A stretch of DNA of 64,000 nt from Isoptericola cucumis (GCF_014635665.1 NZ_BMDG01000001.1:186001-250000), one strand, 5' to 3'. Numbered from the stretch's first letter, positions 10,789-19,578 are shown. Made by a program: numbers and translations. The notes: generated from the sequence alone by a model not told the origin.

Positions 10789-12198
10789 TCACCGGCCGGC
10801 GACGAAGCCCAGCAGGTCGTGCCGCGTGAGGACGCCCACGGGGTCGCCGTCCTCGACGACGAGGAGCGAGTCGGCCCCCTGCAGCGCGGCGCGCACGGCG
10901 TCGACGCCCTCCCCCGCCCCGATGAGCGGCAGCCGCGGGCCCATGTGGGTGTCCACCCGGTCGGCGAGCGCCGCGCGGCCGGAGAACACGGCGTCGAGCA
11001 GCGCCCGCTCGGTCACGGACCCCGCCACCTCGCCGATCTTCACGGGCGGCTCCGCCCCCACGACGGGCATCTGCGACACGCCGTACTCGCGCAGGATCTC
11101 GATCGCGTCGCGGACGGTCTCGCTCGGGTGCGTGTGCACGAGGTCGGGCAGGCGCCCGTCCTTGGCCCGCAGGATGTCGCCCGCGGTGACGCCCTCCTCG
11201 TCGGGCAGGAACCCGTAGGACCGCATCCACGCGTCGTTGAAGATCTTCGACAGGTACCCGCGCCCGCCGTCGGGCAGCAGGACGACGATCACCGCGCGCG
11301 CGGCCGCCTCCGCGTCCTGGTCCTCGAGCCGACGCGCGAGCCGCAGGGCCGCCTCGACGGCCATGCCGCACGACCCGCCGACCAGCAGCCCCTCCTCGCG
11401 CGCGAGGCGCCGCGTCATCGCGAAGGAGTCGGTGTCGGTGACCGCGATGACCTCGTCGGGGACCTCCGGGTCGTAGGCCCCGGGCCAGAAGTCCTCGCCG
11501 ACGCCCTCCACGAGGTACGGCCGGCCGTCGCCGCCCGAGTAGACCGACCCCGCCGGGTCGGCGCCCACCACCTGCACGCGGCCCCCGGCGGCGGCGTCGC
11601 GGTCGGCCGAGACCTCCTGGAGGTAGCGACCGGTGCCCGTGATCGTGCCGCCCGTGCCGACGCCCGCGACGAAGTGCGTCACGCGCCCGTCCGTGTCCGC
11701 CCAGACCTCGGGCCCCGTCGACTCGTAGTGCGACAGCGGCCCGTTGGCGTTGGCGTACTGGTTCGGCTTCCACGCGCCGGGGATCTCGGTGACGAGGCGG
11801 TCCGACACGGAGTAGTAGGAGTCAGGGTGGTCGGGCGCGACGGCGGTGGGCGTCACGACGACGCGGGCGCCGTACGCGCGCAGCACGTCCCGCTTGTCCT
11901 CGCTCACCTTGTCGGGGCAGACGAAGACGCAGTCGTACCCCTTGCGCTGGGCCACCAGGGCGAGGCCGACGCCGGTGTTGCCGGACGTCGGCTCGACGAT
12001 CGTGCCGCCGGGACGCAGCTCGCCAGAGGACTCCGCGGCCTCGACCATCTTCAGGGCGATGCGGTCCTTCACGGAGCCGCCGGGGTTCACGTACTCGACC
12101 TTGGCGAGGATCGTCGCGCTCAGGCCCTCCGTGACGCGGGACAGCCTGACGAGCGGGGTGCCGCCGACAAGCTCGGAGATGTGCTCTGCGTATCTCAT
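10789..12198 (-). CDS. cbs: Cystathionine beta-synthase with CBS-domain pair
   Basis: Condenses homocysteine with serine (or O-acetylserine) to cystathionine. The 469 residues consist of a fold-type II PLP domain (about 1-320) and two C-terminal CBS motifs (about 335-465) that probably sense an adenosine ligand. The PLP lysine is Lys44 in NPGGSVKDR; the phosphate-binding loop GVGTGGTITG is present. The next gene downstream is the cystathionine gamma-enzyme, completing transsulfuration. It begins 16 bases after the stop of the ABC1-kinase gene, so all three may be co-transcribed. No heme-binding N-terminal extension is present, unlike mammalian CBS. Confidence 0.95.
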   Translation of the reverse strand: MRYAEHISELVGGTPLVRLSRVTEGLSATILAKVEYVNPGGSVKDRIALKMVEAAESSGELRPGGTIVEPTSGNTGVGLALVAQRKGYDCVFVCPDKVSEDKRDVLRAYGARVVVTPTAVAPDHPDSYYSVSDRLVTEIPGAWKPNQYANANGPLSHYESTGPEVWADTDGRVTHFVAGVGTGGTITGTGRYLQEVSADRDAAAGGRVQVVGADPAGSVYSGGDGRPYLVEGVGEDFWPGAYDPEVPDEVIAVTDTDSFAMTRRLAREEGLLVGGSCGMAVEAALRLARRLEDQDAEAAARAVIVVLLPDGGRGYLSKIFNDAWMRSYGFLPDEEGVTAGDILRAKDGRLPDLVHTHPSETVRDAIEILREYGVSQMPVVGAEPPVKIGEVAGSVTERALLDAVFSGRAALADRVDTHMGPRLPLIGAGEGVDAVRAALQGADSLLVVEDGDPVGVLTRHDLLGFVAGR

Positions 12199-12214
12199 GT
12201 CCTGATCATGCCCC

Positions 12215-14251
12215 TCACCACCGGTCTCGCGACGTGCCGCGCAGCGCGAGCACCAGCACCCGCACGGCCAGGACCGTGCCGACGAAGCCGAGCGCGGCGC
12301 CGAGCACCGTGAACAGCGGGAGCTCCGGCGCGAGCATCGGCCCGCCGTCCGCGACGAGCAGGACCACGGCGCCGACGACGGCGCCCACGGCGACGAGCGT
12401 CATGATGACCTGCTGCACGAGGCCCGAGAGGAACGCGCGGTCCGCGGGGTCGGAGAACGCGCGGACCGCGACGGTGAACCGGCCCTGCTCGAGGTCGCTG
12501 ACGATGCGCGTGACCCGGCGCGGCAGGCGCTCCAGCTCGGGCGCGAAGCCCATCAGCTGCTGCGTCACCTTGCGGCGCACGGCCTCCGGCGTCACCAGCC
12601 GGGACAGCAGCGGGCGACCCTCGTCGCGGGCGGCGGCGACGAGGTCGTAGCCGGGGCTCAGCAGGTCGAGCGTGCCCTCGAGCGCGGCGAACGTGCGGAA
12701 CGCGGCCGCCACCTGCGGCGGCACCGCCACGCCGGCCGCCGTGACCAGCCGCACCAGGCCGGCGAAGGCCGCCCCCGCGCCGGCGCCCGCGCGGAAGCGC
12801 AGCACGAGCTGGCCCACCTCCCGCTCCAGCCGCCGCGCGTCCAGGCCGGCGGGCGGGTCGAGCAGCTCGAGCAGCGCGTCGGTGGCCGCGATCGCGTCGT
12901 CGCCGTCGATCGCCAGCAGCAGCGAGCCCAGCGCGATGCGCTCGGGCTCGCCCAGCCGCCCGACGGATCCCATGTCGAGGAGGCCGAGGCCGCCGTCCGA
13001 GAGCACGAGGACGTTTCCGGGGTGCAGGTCGGCGTGGAAGGTGCCGGCGACGAGGAGCTGGTCCAGCGCGGCCCGCAGCAGCCGGTCCGCGAGCTCCCGC
13101 CTGCTCCCCGCGTCGAGGCCCGCCAGCAGCGCCTGCGCCTGCCCGACCGGGGTGCCGTGGAGGCGCTCCAGCACCAGCAGCGTCGGCCCGGACGGGCCGT
13201 CCACCACCTCCGGCACCACGACCAGCGGCCCCGACGACGCGCCGTCGTGCGTCACGACGTCCAGGCCGGCGCGCAGGGCGCGCGTGTTCTCGGCCTCCAC
13301 CGAGTAGTCGAGCTCCTCACGCAGGGAGGCGGCGAACCCGTCCGCCAGCGCGACGACGCCGAGGCTGCGCCCCCAGGCCGTGTCCCGCTCGAGGCGGCGC
13401 GCGAGCCGCCCCAGGATCGCGAGGTCCACGGCCACCTGCTCGCGCGCGCCCGGGCGCTGCACCTTGACCACGACCTCCCTTCCGTCGAGCAGCCGGGCGG
13501 CGTGCACCTGGCCGACCGACGCCGACGCGAGGGGCACCGGGTCGAAGGCCGCGAAGACCTCGTCCACCGGTCGGGCGAGCGCCTCGGCGACGGCGTCCGC
13601 CACCTGGTCCGGCGGCGCCGGGGGGACGTCGCTCTGCAGCGTCGCGAGCGTCGTCGTGACGGCGTCGGGCAGCAGGTCGCGGCGGGTGGAGAGCGTCTGG
13701 CCGAACTTCACGAACGTGACGCCGGCGTCGCTCAGGGTGTCGCGCAGCCCGACGGCGAGGCGGCGCACGTCGGTGCGGGACGTCGTCGTGCCGTCCGCGC
13801 GCCGGGTGCGGCCGAACGCGCCGCCCAGCCCGTGGCGCAGCGCGATCGTCATGACCTGGGCGTAGCGCCGCGTCTCGCGCCGGCCCTGCCGCAGCCGCCG
13901 GACGGCGCGCCACGGGGTGGGCACCGTGCCGGTCGGCACCAGCACCTCGAGCACGAGGAGCACGCACAGCCCGAGCACGAAGGCCCACGCGAAGACGAGG
14001 ACGATCGCGACCAGCGCCACCCACGGGTCGACGGCGAGCACCCCGTCGTCGTCCGCCCATCCCGCCGCGCGCAGCCCGCCCGTCAGGGCGCCCGACGCGC
14101 CCGTGATCGCGACGAGCGACACGAGCGCCGCGCGGACCCACCCGACGGGCGCGCCCATGACGCGTCGTGACGCCCAGGCGAGCAGCACGAGCATCGCCAC
14201 CGTCGACACGAAGACGAAGAACCCTCCGACCGCACCACCCACCCAGTCCAT
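12215..14251 (-). CDS. ABC1/UbiB-family atypical kinase, membrane anchored
   Basis: A 678-residue protein. It has N-terminal hydrophobic segments (about 1-125), a central ABC1/AarF kinase-like domain and two C-terminal membrane helices. Visible family motifs are the KxGQ motif in VTFVKFGQTLSTRRDLLP, the nucleotide-binding lysine in EVVVKVQRPGA, and the catalytic/metal segment FHADLHPGNV. UbiB members support quinone or lipid metabolism through ATPase activity; in this genus, which uses menaquinone, the role is unknown. Start 14251 is the first Met before the membrane segment; a 20-residue longer frame would translate the 15-bp tandem repeat. It lies directly before cbs and metB. Confidence 0.85.
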   Translation of the reverse strand: MDWVGGAVGGFFVFVSTVAMLVLLAWASRRVMGAPVGWVRAALVSLVAITGASGALTGGLRAAGWADDDGVLAVDPWVALVAIVLVFAWAFVLGLCVLLVLEVLVPTGTVPTPWRAVRRLRQGRRETRRYAQVMTIALRHGLGGAFGRTRRADGTTTSRTDVRRLAVGLRDTLSDAGVTFVKFGQTLSTRRDLLPDAVTTTLATLQSDVPPAPPDQVADAVAEALARPVDEVFAAFDPVPLASASVGQVHAARLLDGREVVVKVQRPGAREQVAVDLAILGRLARRLERDTAWGRSLGVVALADGFAASLREELDYSVEAENTRALRAGLDVVTHDGASSGPLVVVPEVVDGPSGPTLLVLERLHGTPVGQAQALLAGLDAGSRRELADRLLRAALDQLLVAGTFHADLHPGNVLVLSDGGLGLLDMGSVGRLGEPERIALGSLLLAIDGDDAIAATDALLELLDPPAGLDARRLEREVGQLVLRFRAGAGAGAAFAGLVRLVTAAGVAVPPQVAAAFRTFAALEGTLDLLSPGYDLVAAARDEGRPLLSRLVTPEAVRRKVTQQLMGFAPELERLPRRVTRIVSDLEQGRFTVAVRAFSDPADRAFLSGLVQQVIMTLVAVGAVVGAVVLLVADGGPMLAPELPLFTVLGAALGFVGTVLAVRVLVLALRGTSRDRW

Positions 14252-14287
14252 GGCGCCCACTCTTCCGGACGACGGGCGCCAGGACGT

Positions 14288-14317
14288 GCTGAACACGTCG
14301 GGGCTGAACACGTCGGG
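14288..14317. repeat. Two perfect tandem copies of a 15-bp unit
   Basis: GCTGAACACGTCGGG occurs twice head to tail (14288-14302, 14303-14317), ending right beside the stop codon of the upstream small membrane-protein gene and before the kinase start. It may be a recent slippage duplication or a binding site. Confidence 0.8.
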
Positions 14318-14794
14318 TCAGGCGCGGACCGCCCAGGTCGCGAGCGCGAGGGCGACGACGTCCTCGGCGAGCGCCGCGGGCAGGTCGGGCCAGCCGCGGC
14401 GGGCGAACGCCGAGCGCCACGCGGCGCCCACGCCGGTCCCGGCGACGGCCCCGGCCACCCCGGCGGCCGCCGCCACGAGGGTGCCGGCCACCGGCGCGCG
14501 GCGGCGGCGTGCCAGGAGCAGGCCGCCGGCGGCGCCGCTCACGGCGCGGCCGTCCGGGCCGTGGTTCTCCAGCCTGCTGGGGGTGGCCGGCAGCGTGTCG
14601 CCCACGAGCTCGCCCACGACGGAGAGGACGGCGACCGTCCGCAGGCTCGCGGGCGGGCGGCGGACGTACGCCGCGGGCTCGCCCCGCCGCGACGCGGGCG
14701 CGGGGCCCAGGACCGGGGCCGCGAGCCCGAGGCTGGCGCGCGCCCCGGCCGCGAGGCCGAGCGCGAGGGAGCGGGCGACGAGGTCGACGGACAT
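14318..14794 (-). CDS. Small integral membrane protein, DUF4126-like
   Basis: 158 residues with several hydrophobic segments rich in Ala, Gly and Val. The N-terminal ARSLALGLAAGARASLGL and later RSAFARRGWPDLPAALAEDVVA are typical of small DUF4126-like membrane proteins of actinobacteria. The function is unknown. Start 14794 is an ATG at the beginning of the hydrophobic protein. The frame continues upstream only as antisense-like, non-membrane sequence. It lies 66 bases before the ABC1/UbiB kinase on the same strand and may be co-transcribed with it. Family assignment is by general resemblance only. Confidence 0.65.
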   Translation of the reverse strand: MSVDLVARSLALGLAAGARASLGLAAPVLGPAPASRRGEPAAYVRRPPASLRTVAVLSVVGELVGDTLPATPSRLENHGPDGRAVSGAAGGLLLARRRRAPVAGTLVAAAAGVAGAVAGTGVGAAWRSAFARRGWPDLPAALAEDVVALALATWAVRA

Positions 14795-14871
14795 GGCTCC
14801 CACCCTGGCAGGCGGGCCCGCCCCGGCAACCGGGACGGGCCCTGCGAGCGAGGAGGCGGCGCGACGAGGGG

Positions 14872-16194
14872 TCAGGCCGCGGCGCCGTCCACGGCGGCGG
14901 CGGTCGCGACGCCCGGGTCGGGCCGGCCCCGGTCGTCGCGCATGAGGAGGGCGGCGACCACGGTGACCGCGACCACCACCACCGCCATGACGAGGTACGA
15001 GCTCGAGAACCCGATGGCGTCGTAGGACAGGCCGAACACCCAGGCGAAGATGACGATGCCGATCTGCTTGGCCGTGTTGAAGCCGATCATGTACGCGGTC
15101 GCGGAGATCCGGACGTCGAACATGCGGGTGATGTACTTCATCACCGAGATGAGCATGAGCGGCATCTCGATGGCGGCGAGCAGGCGCCACAGGATGAGCA
15201 GCTCGGTCGAGTCGAAGATCGCCGAGCCGAGCACGCGGACCACGAGGACGCCGGCGAAGAGCAGCAGGCCGTTCTTCGCGCCGATCTTGTTGATGAGGAA
15301 CGGCATGGCGATCATGACGAGCGCCTCGAGCAGGATCTGCACGAAGACGACGCGGGAGAAGAGCACCTGCGGGTCGCCCGCCCCGGCGAAGGACTGCGCG
15401 AAGTAGATCGCGAACTGCTGGTCGAAGACGTCGTACAGGGCGGCGGTGCCGAACATCAGCACCATGAAGCCGACGAACGAGCGGTCGCGCAAGAGGTGCT
15501 TGACGGTCGCCGCGCTCACGCGAGGCTTGTCCTCGCCCTCGGTCTTGGCGCCGCCGGCCGCGACGTACTCCGGCGAGCCGGGCTTCGGGGTGCGGGCCAC
15601 GAGCAGCAGGGCGCCCAGCACGATCGCCGAGAACGTGGCGACCCACCAGATGTTGTCGGGGTTGGACGCCCAGATGAACCCGCCGACGAGCGAGGCCGTC
15701 GCCCCCGCGACGGACCCGAAGAGGCGCACGTGCCCGTACTCGAAGCCGTTGGCCCGCGAGTTGCGCTCGTTGAACGCCTCGACGACGCCGACGCCCGAGT
15801 TGAGCGCCAGCGACAGGAAGATGCCTCCCACGACCGCGCCGAGCACCTCGTTGAGGCTCACGATCGGCACGAACACGAACGCGAAGAACGGACCCATCAG
15901 CGCGCCGACGAGGACGACCACGGCGAACAGGTTCTTGCGGAACCCGAGCCGGTCCTGGATGTACCCGTAGAACGGCTGCAGGCACAGGGCCGTGAGCGCC
16001 ATCACGGAGTTCACGAGGCCGATGTTGCCGCTGCTCATGCCGGCCTCGTCCGCCAGCCAGGGCGCGAGGAACGTCATCACGAGCTGCCAGATGGCGAAGT
16101 AGAAGAAGAACAGCCCGCCGAAGTTCCAGAACGCGAGCTTCGTCAGCGAGTCCCGGGCGCGGGGCTTCGCGGGGGCGGCGGTCGAGGTGCTCAT
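14872..16194 (-). CDS. LacY-type oligosaccharide:H+ symporter (MFS)
   Basis: 440 residues, 12 membrane segments, clearly of the LacY (OHS) branch. Compared from memory with E. coli LacY, it keeps DVFDQQFA, the substrate-binding Glu126 equivalent (VEAF) and Arg144 equivalent (VRLFG), the Arg302 equivalent (VVRVLGS), and the proton-site Glu325 equivalent (AAIEMP). The His322 position is Ala, and the Glu269 position appears shifted by one turn, so the substrate or coupling may differ from lactose. Its ATG overlaps the stop of the upstream GH43 gene (TGATG), so it is translationally coupled to it. It probably imports an oligosaccharide cleaved by that enzyme. Confidence 0.9.
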   Translation of the reverse strand: MSTSTAAPAKPRARDSLTKLAFWNFGGLFFFYFAIWQLVMTFLAPWLADEAGMSSGNIGLVNSVMALTALCLQPFYGYIQDRLGFRKNLFAVVVLVGALMGPFFAFVFVPIVSLNEVLGAVVGGIFLSLALNSGVGVVEAFNERNSRANGFEYGHVRLFGSVAGATASLVGGFIWASNPDNIWWVATFSAIVLGALLLVARTPKPGSPEYVAAGGAKTEGEDKPRVSAATVKHLLRDRSFVGFMVLMFGTAALYDVFDQQFAIYFAQSFAGAGDPQVLFSRVVFVQILLEALVMIAMPFLINKIGAKNGLLLFAGVLVVRVLGSAIFDSTELLILWRLLAAIEMPLMLISVMKYITRMFDVRISATAYMIGFNTAKQIGIVIFAWVFGLSYDAIGFSSSYLVMAVVVVAVTVVAALLMRDDRGRPDPGVATAAAVDGAAA

Positions 16195-17228
16195 CAGAAC
16201 GCTCCGTCGGCGGGCAGGACCTCGGTGGAGGTGGGGGTGGGGCGGGTGTCGGGGACGGGCGTGCCCCACACGGGGTCGCCGGCCGCGTCGAAGGGCAGCA
16301 CCTGGGCGCGGGCGTGCCGGTTCGGGTCACGCAGCGGGTCGCCCGTGATCTCCGTGTAGGTGCGGGCGTGGTAGACGAGCACGGTGTCGCCGTCGGCCGT
16401 CTGCGTGAACGAGTTGTGGCCCGGACCGTACTGGCCGGCCGCCGGGTCGGAGACGAACACGGGCTCGGGGCTCTTGGTCCACGACGCCGGGTCCAGCAGG
16501 TCCGCGCCCGCGTCGGCGGTGAGCAGGCCCATGGCGTAGTCGATGCCGGTGGCGGCACCCGAGTAGGTGAGGAAGACGCGGCCGCCGCGCACCAGCACCG
16601 ACGGGCCCTCGTTGACCCAGAACCCTCGGGTCTCCCAGTCGAACTCCGGCCGGGTCAGCTCGACCGCCTCGGTCGCGAGCGTCCACGGGTTCGCCATGCG
16701 GGCGATGTAGAGGTTCGAGTGGCCCTTGACGTCCGGGTGCTGCTGCGCCCACACGAGGTACTGGTCGCCGTCGTGCGTGAAGCTCGTCGCGTCCAGGGCG
16801 AACGACTCCCAGCCGGTGTCGACCTGGCCGCGCTCGGTCCACTCGCCGGCCAGCGGGTCGTCGGCCGTGTTCTCCAGCACGAAGATCCGGTGGTTGAACG
16901 TGTCGTCGGTGCCGGGCACGTCGACCGTCACGTCCTCGTCCGGCGCGGCCGCGTAGTAGACGTACCAGGCGCCGTCCACGCGGTGGATCTCGGGGGCCCA
17001 GATCAGGTGCGACTGCGGGCCGTCGGGGTGCCGTTCCCAGATGGTCACCTCGTCGGCGGCCTGCAGGTCCTCGAGGCGCTCGGCGCGGCGCAGCACGATC
17101 CGGTCGTACTGCGGGTGCGATCCCGTGAAGTAGTACGCCCCGTCGTGCCGCAGCACGCACGGGTCGGCACGCTGCAGCACGATCGGGTTGATCGCCACCT
17201 GCTCGCGTGACACGTCGAAGTCCGTCAT
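16194..17228 (-). CDS. Glycoside hydrolase family 43 (arabinosidase/xylosidase-like)
   Basis: 344 residues forming a single five-bladed propeller. The start is fixed by GGAGGAAA 6 bases upstream. The probable catalytic acids are the base Asp in LQRADPCVLRHDG, the pKa-modulating Asp in FALDATSFTHDG and the acid Glu in WVNEGPSVLVR, in the family order. It lacks a signal peptide, so it acts inside the cell on short oligosaccharides such as arabino- or xylo-oligosaccharides. The TGATG overlap with the LacY-type symporter gene means the two are made together. A pair of GTAAA repeats about 66 bases upstream could be the operator. Substrate not determinable from sequence. Confidence 0.88.
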   Translation of the reverse strand: MTDFDVSREQVAINPIVLQRADPCVLRHDGAYYFTGSHPQYDRIVLRRAERLEDLQAADEVTIWERHPDGPQSHLIWAPEIHRVDGAWYVYYAAAPDEDVTVDVPGTDDTFNHRIFVLENTADDPLAGEWTERGQVDTGWESFALDATSFTHDGDQYLVWAQQHPDVKGHSNLYIARMANPWTLATEAVELTRPEFDWETRGFWVNEGPSVLVRGGRVFLTYSGAATGIDYAMGLLTADAGADLLDPASWTKSPEPVFVSDPAAGQYGPGHNSFTQTADGDTVLVYHARTYTEITGDPLRDPNRHARAQVLPFDAAGDPVWGTPVPDTRPTPTSTEVLPADGAF

Positions 17229-17293
17229 CGGGGTTTCCTCCGGGTTCCTGCGCTGGGCCGGCGGCGTCGGTCGTCGACGCCGTACCTCCGAGG

Positions 17294-17307
17294 GTAAACG
17301 ATGTAAA
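17294..17307. promoter_or_regulatory. GTAAA direct repeats upstream of the GH43 operon
   Basis: GTAAACGATGTAAA holds two GTAAA words 9 bases apart, AT-rich against a very GC-rich background, 66 bases before the GH43 start. GTAAACG is a half-site often seen in LacI-family operators, but the second half is in direct rather than inverted order. Confidence 0.35.
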
Positions 17308-17417
17308 TGGGCGGTCCGGGCTCCCCCTGGCCGCTCCGCCCGGGATGACCAGGGCGAACGGCTCGGGGTGTGAGAAGGGCCACCCGACCGCGACGGTCGG
17401 CCGGTCCGGGGCGGTCG

Positions 17418-18071
17418 TCAGCCCGCCACGACGACCCCCAGCGCCTCGGCCAGCGTGACCGCCTGCGCGGGGTCGACGACGGCCCCCTCGAGCATCGCGG
17501 TCCGCGGGTCGACGGCGGACAGGTCGCTGCCGCGCAGGGTCGCGCGCCGCAGGTCCGCGCCGTCGAGCACCGCGCCCGACAGGTCGACCCCGACGACGGT
17601 GGCGCCCGGCAGCCGGGCGCCCTCGAGGTCCGCCTCGCGCATCCGCGCCCCCTCGATCCGCACGCCGGACAGGTCGGCGCGGCGAAGCGTCACGAACGAC
17701 CAGTTCCCGCCCTCGACGCGCAGCAGGTCGAGGCGGCAGTCGTCGAACGCGGACCCGACGAGCTTGCACCGGTCGAACCGGGCGTCGAAGAGGTTCGCGC
17801 GGCTGAAGGTGCAGCCGGTGAAGGCCGACTCCGTCCAGACCGACGCGTTGAACCGCACCCCGCGGAACGTGCAGCCGTCGAACGTGGCGCCCGTCGCGTG
17901 CGCCTCGGTGAGGTCGACGTCGACCAGCTCGACCTGCTCGAAGACCTGCCCCGACAGGTCGCGGGCGTACCAGTCGGCGCCCCGCACGACGCTCCCGGGC
18001 TCGATGCCGCCCGGTCCGGTGCCGCCCGGTCCGATGCCGCCCGGGACCCCACCCGGCTCCTTCTCGCTCAT
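17418..18071 (-). CDS. Pentapeptide-repeat protein
   Basis: 217 residues with repeated A(D/N)LxG-type units (examples: TLRRADLSGVRIEGARMREA, GAVLDGADLRRATLRGSDLS) that fold as a right-handed quadrilateral beta-helix. The N-terminus (about 1-25) is a low-complexity Gly/Pro stretch with repeated PGGxGPGG. Such proteins range from gyrase-protecting DNA mimics (MfpA/Qnr) to uncharacterised scaffolds; nothing here shows gyrase binding. The last 25 residues leave the repeat and look like a helical cap. It is monocistronic, divergent from the alpha/beta hydrolase gene over about 54 bases, and shares that promoter region. Confidence 0.88.
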   Translation of the reverse strand: MSEKEPGGVPGGIGPGGTGPGGIEPGSVVRGADWYARDLSGQVFEQVELVDVDLTEAHATGATFDGCTFRGVRFNASVWTESAFTGCTFSRANLFDARFDRCKLVGSAFDDCRLDLLRVEGGNWSFVTLRRADLSGVRIEGARMREADLEGARLPGATVVGVDLSGAVLDGADLRRATLRGSDLSAVDPRTAMLEGAVVDPAQAVTLAEALGVVVAG

Positions 18072-18125
18072 CCCCCGGACGCTACCGGCGGGCGGGGACA
18101 GCCCCGGACCCCGGACACTGGACCC

Positions 18126-18713
18126 ATGCCGCAGCGCCACGACTCCCGTCCACTCGGCCTCCTGCTCACCCCCGGAGCGGGCGCGGGCCGCGACCACCAC
18201 TCGCTCGTCGCCGTCGAGCACGCCCTGGACGCGCTGGACCCGCCCGTGACGACCCGGCGCGTCGACTTCCCGTACCGCCTGGCGGGCAAGAAGGTGCCCG
18301 ACCGGCCGCCGGTGGCGGTCGCGCACCTGCGGGCCGAGGCCGAACGGTTCGCCGCCGACCTGGGCACGACGACCGACCGGCTGCTGCTCGGCGGGCGCTC
18401 GTTCGGCGGGCGCATGTGCTCGATGGCGGTGGCCGAGGGCCTGCCCGCGGCCGGGCTCGTGCTGCTCAGCTACCCGCTGCACCCGCCCGGCAAACCGGAG
18501 CGGCTGCGCGTCGAGCACCTGCCGCAGCTCCGGGTGCCGGTGCTGTTCGTCTCCGGCGACCGCGACCCCTTCGGCACGCCCGCCGAGCTGGCCGAGCACG
18601 CGGCCGCGATCCCGGGGCCGGTCACCACGGTGACGATCCCCGGCGCGCACGACGTGCGCGGCAAGGACGGCGAGGTCGCGGCCGCCGTCGCCGACTGGGT
18701 GCACACCCTCTGA
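18126..18713 (+). CDS. Alpha/beta hydrolase, dienelactone-hydrolase/Tex30-like
   Basis: 195 residues. The fold is a compact alpha/beta hydrolase of the KAT8-interacting/Tex30-like group, with LLLTPGAGAGRDH (oxyanion region), nucleophile elbow GGRSFGGRM (Ser), a late Asp in FVSGDRDPFG and His in IPGAHDVRG. The substrate is unknown; esters or thioesters are likely. The ATG at 18126 has no strong ribosome site and the divergent pentapeptide gene starts close by, so the transcript may have a very short leader. It ends just before the 34-bp inverted repeat that separates it from peptide deformylase. Confidence 0.85.
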   Translation: MPQRHDSRPLGLLLTPGAGAGRDHHSLVAVEHALDALDPPVTTRRVDFPYRLAGKKVPDRPPVAVAHLRAEAERFAADLGTTTDRLLLGGRSFGGRMCSMAVAEGLPAAGLVLLSYPLHPPGKPERLRVEHLPQLRVPVLFVSGDRDPFGTPAELAEHAAAIPGPVTTVTIPGAHDVRGKDGEVAAAVADWVHTL

Positions 18714-18717
18714 GCCA

Positions 18718-18802
18718 CCCCGAGACAGCAACGTGCGTGCTGACTTGATCCCCAAAACCGCGTCGTGAGGATCAAGTCAGCACGCACGTTGCTGTCTCGG
18801 GG
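18718..18802. repeat. 34-bp perfect inverted repeat with 17-base spacer
   Basis: Left arm 18718-18751 and right arm 18769-18802 are exact reverse complements (arm begins CCCCGAGACAGCAACG and ends TGACTTGATCC). The spacer at 18752-18768 includes CCAAAACC. It lies between convergent genes and can act as a bidirectional terminator. It is longer than needed for termination and its inner arm is less GC-rich than its surroundings, as in dispersed palindromic elements. Confidence 0.95.
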
Positions 18803-18806
18803 CGGG

Positions 18807-19493
18807 TCAGCGGCCGCCGGCGGGGGCGTCGGGATAGTCGGCCGGCGTCTTGTCGAGCTCGATCGCCACCTCGCGGCGCCCCGCGAGGACGTCCGCCCGC
18901 TCCTCGTCGCGCTGGCGCAGGGCGTCGGCCTGCAGCGCGGGCGACAGGTGGTCCCAGTAGAGGGTGCCGTCCAGGTGCTGCGCCTCGTGGACGAAGCACC
19001 GCGCCAGGTACCCGGACGCCGTAAGCTGCAGCGGCCCGCCGTGCTGGTCGACACCGCGGACCGTCGCGCCACCCGGGCGCTCGAGCGGCTCGTACGCGCC
19101 CGGCAACGACAGGCAGCCCTCGTCCTCCGTCTCGGGCTCGGCGTCCTCGTCGATCTCGAGCACCGGGTTCACGACGTGCCCCACGTGCCGGTCGCCGCGG
19201 GAGTCGGTGAGGTCGTACACGAACACCCGCAGGTCGACGCCGACCTGCGGCGCCGCGAGCCCGACGCCCTCGGCCCCCTCCATGGTCGCGAACATGTCGT
19301 CGATCAGCCGGGCGAGCTCGGGCGTGGAGAACTCCTCGACCGTGCGCGCCGGGGCGTGCAGCACCGGCTCGCCGAGCTCCGTGATCCGGCGCACGTGGCC
19401 GCGCGCCACCTCAGGCGCCTGGGCCGGGTACGGGTCGACCGGTTCCCCCAGCAGGTACGTGGTGGGTCGACGACGCCCGAAGCTCCAAGCCAT
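18807..19493 (-). CDS. def: Peptide deformylase
   Basis: Removes the formyl group from new protein N-termini. The 228-residue protein has all three motifs: GVGLAAPQVG, EGCLSLPG (metal ligand Cys127) and FVHEAQHLDG (ligands His169 and His173, catalytic Glu170). It is longer than the usual 170-190 residues because of an N-terminal extension of about 35 residues (VDPYPAQAPEV...) and a C-terminal tail of about 30. Both occur in actinobacterial type I/III-like deformylases. Start 19493 is the first ATG; a divergent gene, udgX, begins 86 bases away. The 34-bp inverted repeat follows its stop codon. Confidence 0.96.
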   Translation of the reverse strand: MAWSFGRRRPTTYLLGEPVDPYPAQAPEVARGHVRRITELGEPVLHAPARTVEEFSTPELARLIDDMFATMEGAEGVGLAAPQVGVDLRVFVYDLTDSRGDRHVGHVVNPVLEIDEDAEPETEDEGCLSLPGAYEPLERPGGATVRGVDQHGGPLQLTASGYLARCFVHEAQHLDGTLYWDHLSPALQADALRQRDEERADVLAGRREVAIELDKTPADYPDAPAGGR

Positions 19494-19578
19494 GGCGCCG
19501 AGCCTACCGGCCGGCCGACGACGCGGAACCGCCCGGCGAGCACGCGGCAGCCGCGCCATCCTGGCCCCGGAGGTGACC

